6,590 nt of DNA from an uncultured Spirochaetaceae bacterium (GTDB lineage Bacteria > Spirochaetota > Spirochaetia > Treponematales > Treponemataceae): the NCBI GenBank assembly GCA_902773215.1, contig CACYDQ010000229.1, positions 1 through 6,590 on the forward strand, in the 5' to 3' direction. The position numbers and the translations under genes were made by a program. This document shows positions 5,511 through 6,590 of the stretch, piece after piece. Numbering within the stretch: the first letter of the stretch is position 1; each line of letters starts with the position of its first letter. Under the pieces are notes generated by a model. That model worked only from the letters and a program-made list of their open reading frames with translations, ran no database searches and was not told the origin of the DNA.

Positions 5511-6467
5511 TCATCCGAACAGGCTGAAGAAGTAGCTCGTGATGTCGTCTGCGTCCATGCCGCTTATCTGGAATGAGTTGGTATGGAAGAGGATGCAGGT
5601 CCGCACGTCCGGCCCGAAGAGCCTTGCCATGACGTAGACCGACGGCCGGTTGTCGCAGACGGCGGCGATGAAGTTTTTCCTCGAGGGGCTGTCAAAGAAG
5701 GTCTGGCTGATGCCGTCCTTATACGCAGTCTGCTCCGGCGTCCCGTGGTGGCTGAAGTCTGTGGATACGAGCAGGAAGTTTTCGTCCTTCCCCGCCTCGT
5801 CGAAGAAGGGAGCAATCGCCTTGTACAGCTTTTCGCAGTAGTCTATGTGTACCGGCGGCTCCCCGTCAATCGCGACGGCGACGACATCCGCATCCGGAAA
5901 ATAGCGGCGGATGTAGGGCATGAGGGTGCTGACCCCGTGCTCGTCGGGAAAGACCTGGTTGTCATAGCCGACGCCGAGTGCGGCGCAGACCTGGGCGCTC
6001 ATCTCCCGGTTCGTGTACACATAGCTTCCTGCCGCACATTCCCAGCGTCCGTCCGCGACGGAGTAGTCCCGTGTGCTCAGACCGAAGTGGGAAGGGGACA
6101 AGATGACGAAATGCCTGACTTCCCGCCGTGCTTTTATTTCACGGAACCATGCGTCAATGAGCGGGTCAGTCAGGAAGTGGTGGCTCACCGTCCCCGTCCA
6201 GGGCACGAAGCCGGGGCCGGGCGTTTGTGCCGGGGACGGGAAAGAGAAGCGGGGGTCTACGGCCTTGCCCTCCTTTTCCCAGGTGGAAAAAGTGAGCCCA
6301 CCGTATTCCTGAGGAACAGGGGCGGACTCCTGCGGGGCAACGCCCGCCGCCGTTCGGTCAGGGGAGCCCCCCGAGGCATTGGCAGCCGGCCGGCCGGCCT
6401 CCCCCCGTCCGCAGGAGATAAGGACGAGGGCCACAAGCACGGCCCCCGCGCCAACGCTCAGTTTCAT
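5511..6467 (-). CDS. MEMO-family lipoprotein (AmmeMemoRadiSam system protein B-like)
   Basis: Seen: 318 residues. The N-terminus MKLSVGAGAVLVALVLISC is a lipoprotein signal with C19 in a spirochaete-type L-I-S-C lipobox, followed by an Ala/Gly/Pro-rich tether (about 20-56). From about residue 88 the protein follows the MEMO family: VSHHFLTDPLI (94-104), ILSPSHFGLS (122-131), PDEHGVSTLMPYI (174-186), VSTDFSHHG (234-242) and AAVCDNRP (268-275). The four metal-site positions known from human MEMO1 (H49, H81, H192, C244) have candidate matches at H96 or H97, H127, H240 and C271, so a metal site looks intact. MEMO proteins are related to ring-cleaving dioxygenases; the role of bacterial members is unsettled. 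Inference: membrane-anchored on the periplasmic or outer face, perhaps metal-dependent. No clear Shine-Dalgarno is present; the start overlaps the upstream stop (ATGA), suggesting translational coupling. murJ follows after 52 bases. Confidence 0.85.
   Translation of the reverse strand: MKLSVGAGAVLVALVLISCGRGEAGRPAANASGGSPDRTAAGVAPQESAPVPQEYGGLTFSTWEKEGKAVDPRFSFPSPAQTPGPGFVPWTGTVSHHFLTDPLIDAWFREIKARREVRHFVILSPSHFGLSTRDYSVADGRWECAAGSYVYTNREMSAQVCAALGVGYDNQVFPDEHGVSTLMPYIRRYFPDADVVAVAIDGEPPVHIDYCEKLYKAIAPFFDEAGKDENFLLVSTDFSHHGTPEQTAYKDGISQTFFDSPSRKNFIAAVCDNRPSVYVMARLFGPDVRTCILFHTNSFQISGMDADDITSYFFSLFG
6385..6399. repeat. Short palindromic GGCC/CCGG tandem in the MEMO lipoprotein tether
   Basis: A 15-base run of alternating GCC and GGC units contains overlapping GGCCGGCC palindromes. 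It encodes part of the Ala/Gly/Arg/Pro tether just after the lipidated Cys (about residues 23-28). The flanking sequence is extremely GC-rich. It may form a local hairpin in the mRNA, or may simply reflect GC-rich codons for a disordered linker. No copy is seen elsewhere in the window. Confidence 0.3.
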
Positions 6468-6590
6468 TTGGTCCAGACAGGGGCGTAGGACACGCCCGTC
6501 CGTTGGGCGGCATCCGCGCCCACAAGGCAGCCTTCAATCCAGAAGGGCTCGTAGTCCTTCATGTCCTTGACCGGGTTGGCGTAGACGATC
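6464..6590 (-). CDS. C-terminal 41 residues of an unidentified protein (5' end outside window)
   Basis: On the minus strand an open frame enters at the window edge (first whole codon at 6589) and ends with TGA at 6466-6464, overlapping the MEMO start as ATGA. The visible peptide begins IVYANPVKDMKDYEPFWIEG, holds one Cys directly after that, and ends SYAPVWTK. I do not recognise the family. It does not look like the end of AMMECR1 or of a radical SAM protein, the usual partners of MEMO, but 41 residues are too few to exclude them. The 4-base overlap and GC-rich third codon positions support a real gene in one operon with the MEMO lipoprotein. There is no other evidence for its function. Confidence 0.65.
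   Translation of the reverse strand, partial: IVYANPVKDMKDYEPFWIEGCLVGADAAQRTGVSYAPVWTK

Noticed and set aside
5583..6488. A 301-codon open frame on the plus strand opposite the MEMO lipoprotein gene
   Set aside because: It lies antisense to a gene with clear family motifs. Very GC-rich codons leave few stops on the opposite strand, and the translation is Arg/Val/Asp-rich with no recognisable motif.

Overview
The window looks like chromosomal DNA from a spirochaete, most likely a Treponema-type bacterium. This rests on the overall look of the proteins, a spirochaete-style lipobox (L-I-S-C) and the mix of housekeeping genes with secreted proteins of unknown role. It was judged by eye and not by a database search, so the genus is inference. 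Coding density is very high: the longest gap between genes is 52 bases. I see no tRNA, rRNA, CRISPR array or insertion sequence.

Plus strand, left half (1-3833): the 3' end of leuS (leucyl-tRNA synthetase), then coaD (phosphopantetheine adenylyltransferase) 9 bases later, then two secreted-protein genes. The first (1360-2643) has a signal peptide, a Lys/Glu-rich low-complexity stretch and a domain I recognise as a divergent glycoside hydrolase family 10 (GH10, xylanase) barrel. In it the catalytic nucleophile Glu is replaced by Gln and several substrate-binding residues are gone. The second (2640-3833) overlaps it by ATGA and encodes a signal-peptide-bearing DUF2974/Mbeg1-like alpha/beta hydrolase with an intact GHSKG serine motif. 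The four genes run in one direction with gaps of 14 bases or less, so a single transcript is plausible. The GH10-like gene is visibly more AT-rich than leuS.

Minus strand, right half (3845-6590): reading right to left, the end of an unidentified gene (41 residues visible), then a MEMO-family lipoprotein whose start codon overlaps the previous stop (ATGA), then murJ (lipid II flippase) after a 52-base gap. That gap holds a possible promoter placed so that the murJ mRNA could be leaderless. murJ converges on the DUF2974 gene with 11 bases between stop codons.

Functionally, leuS, coaD and murJ are core genes for translation, coenzyme A synthesis and cell-wall building. The points worth following are the apparently inactive secreted GH10 protein coupled to a secreted serine hydrolase, and the export of a MEMO protein, a fold best known from cytosolic proteins, as a lipoprotein.
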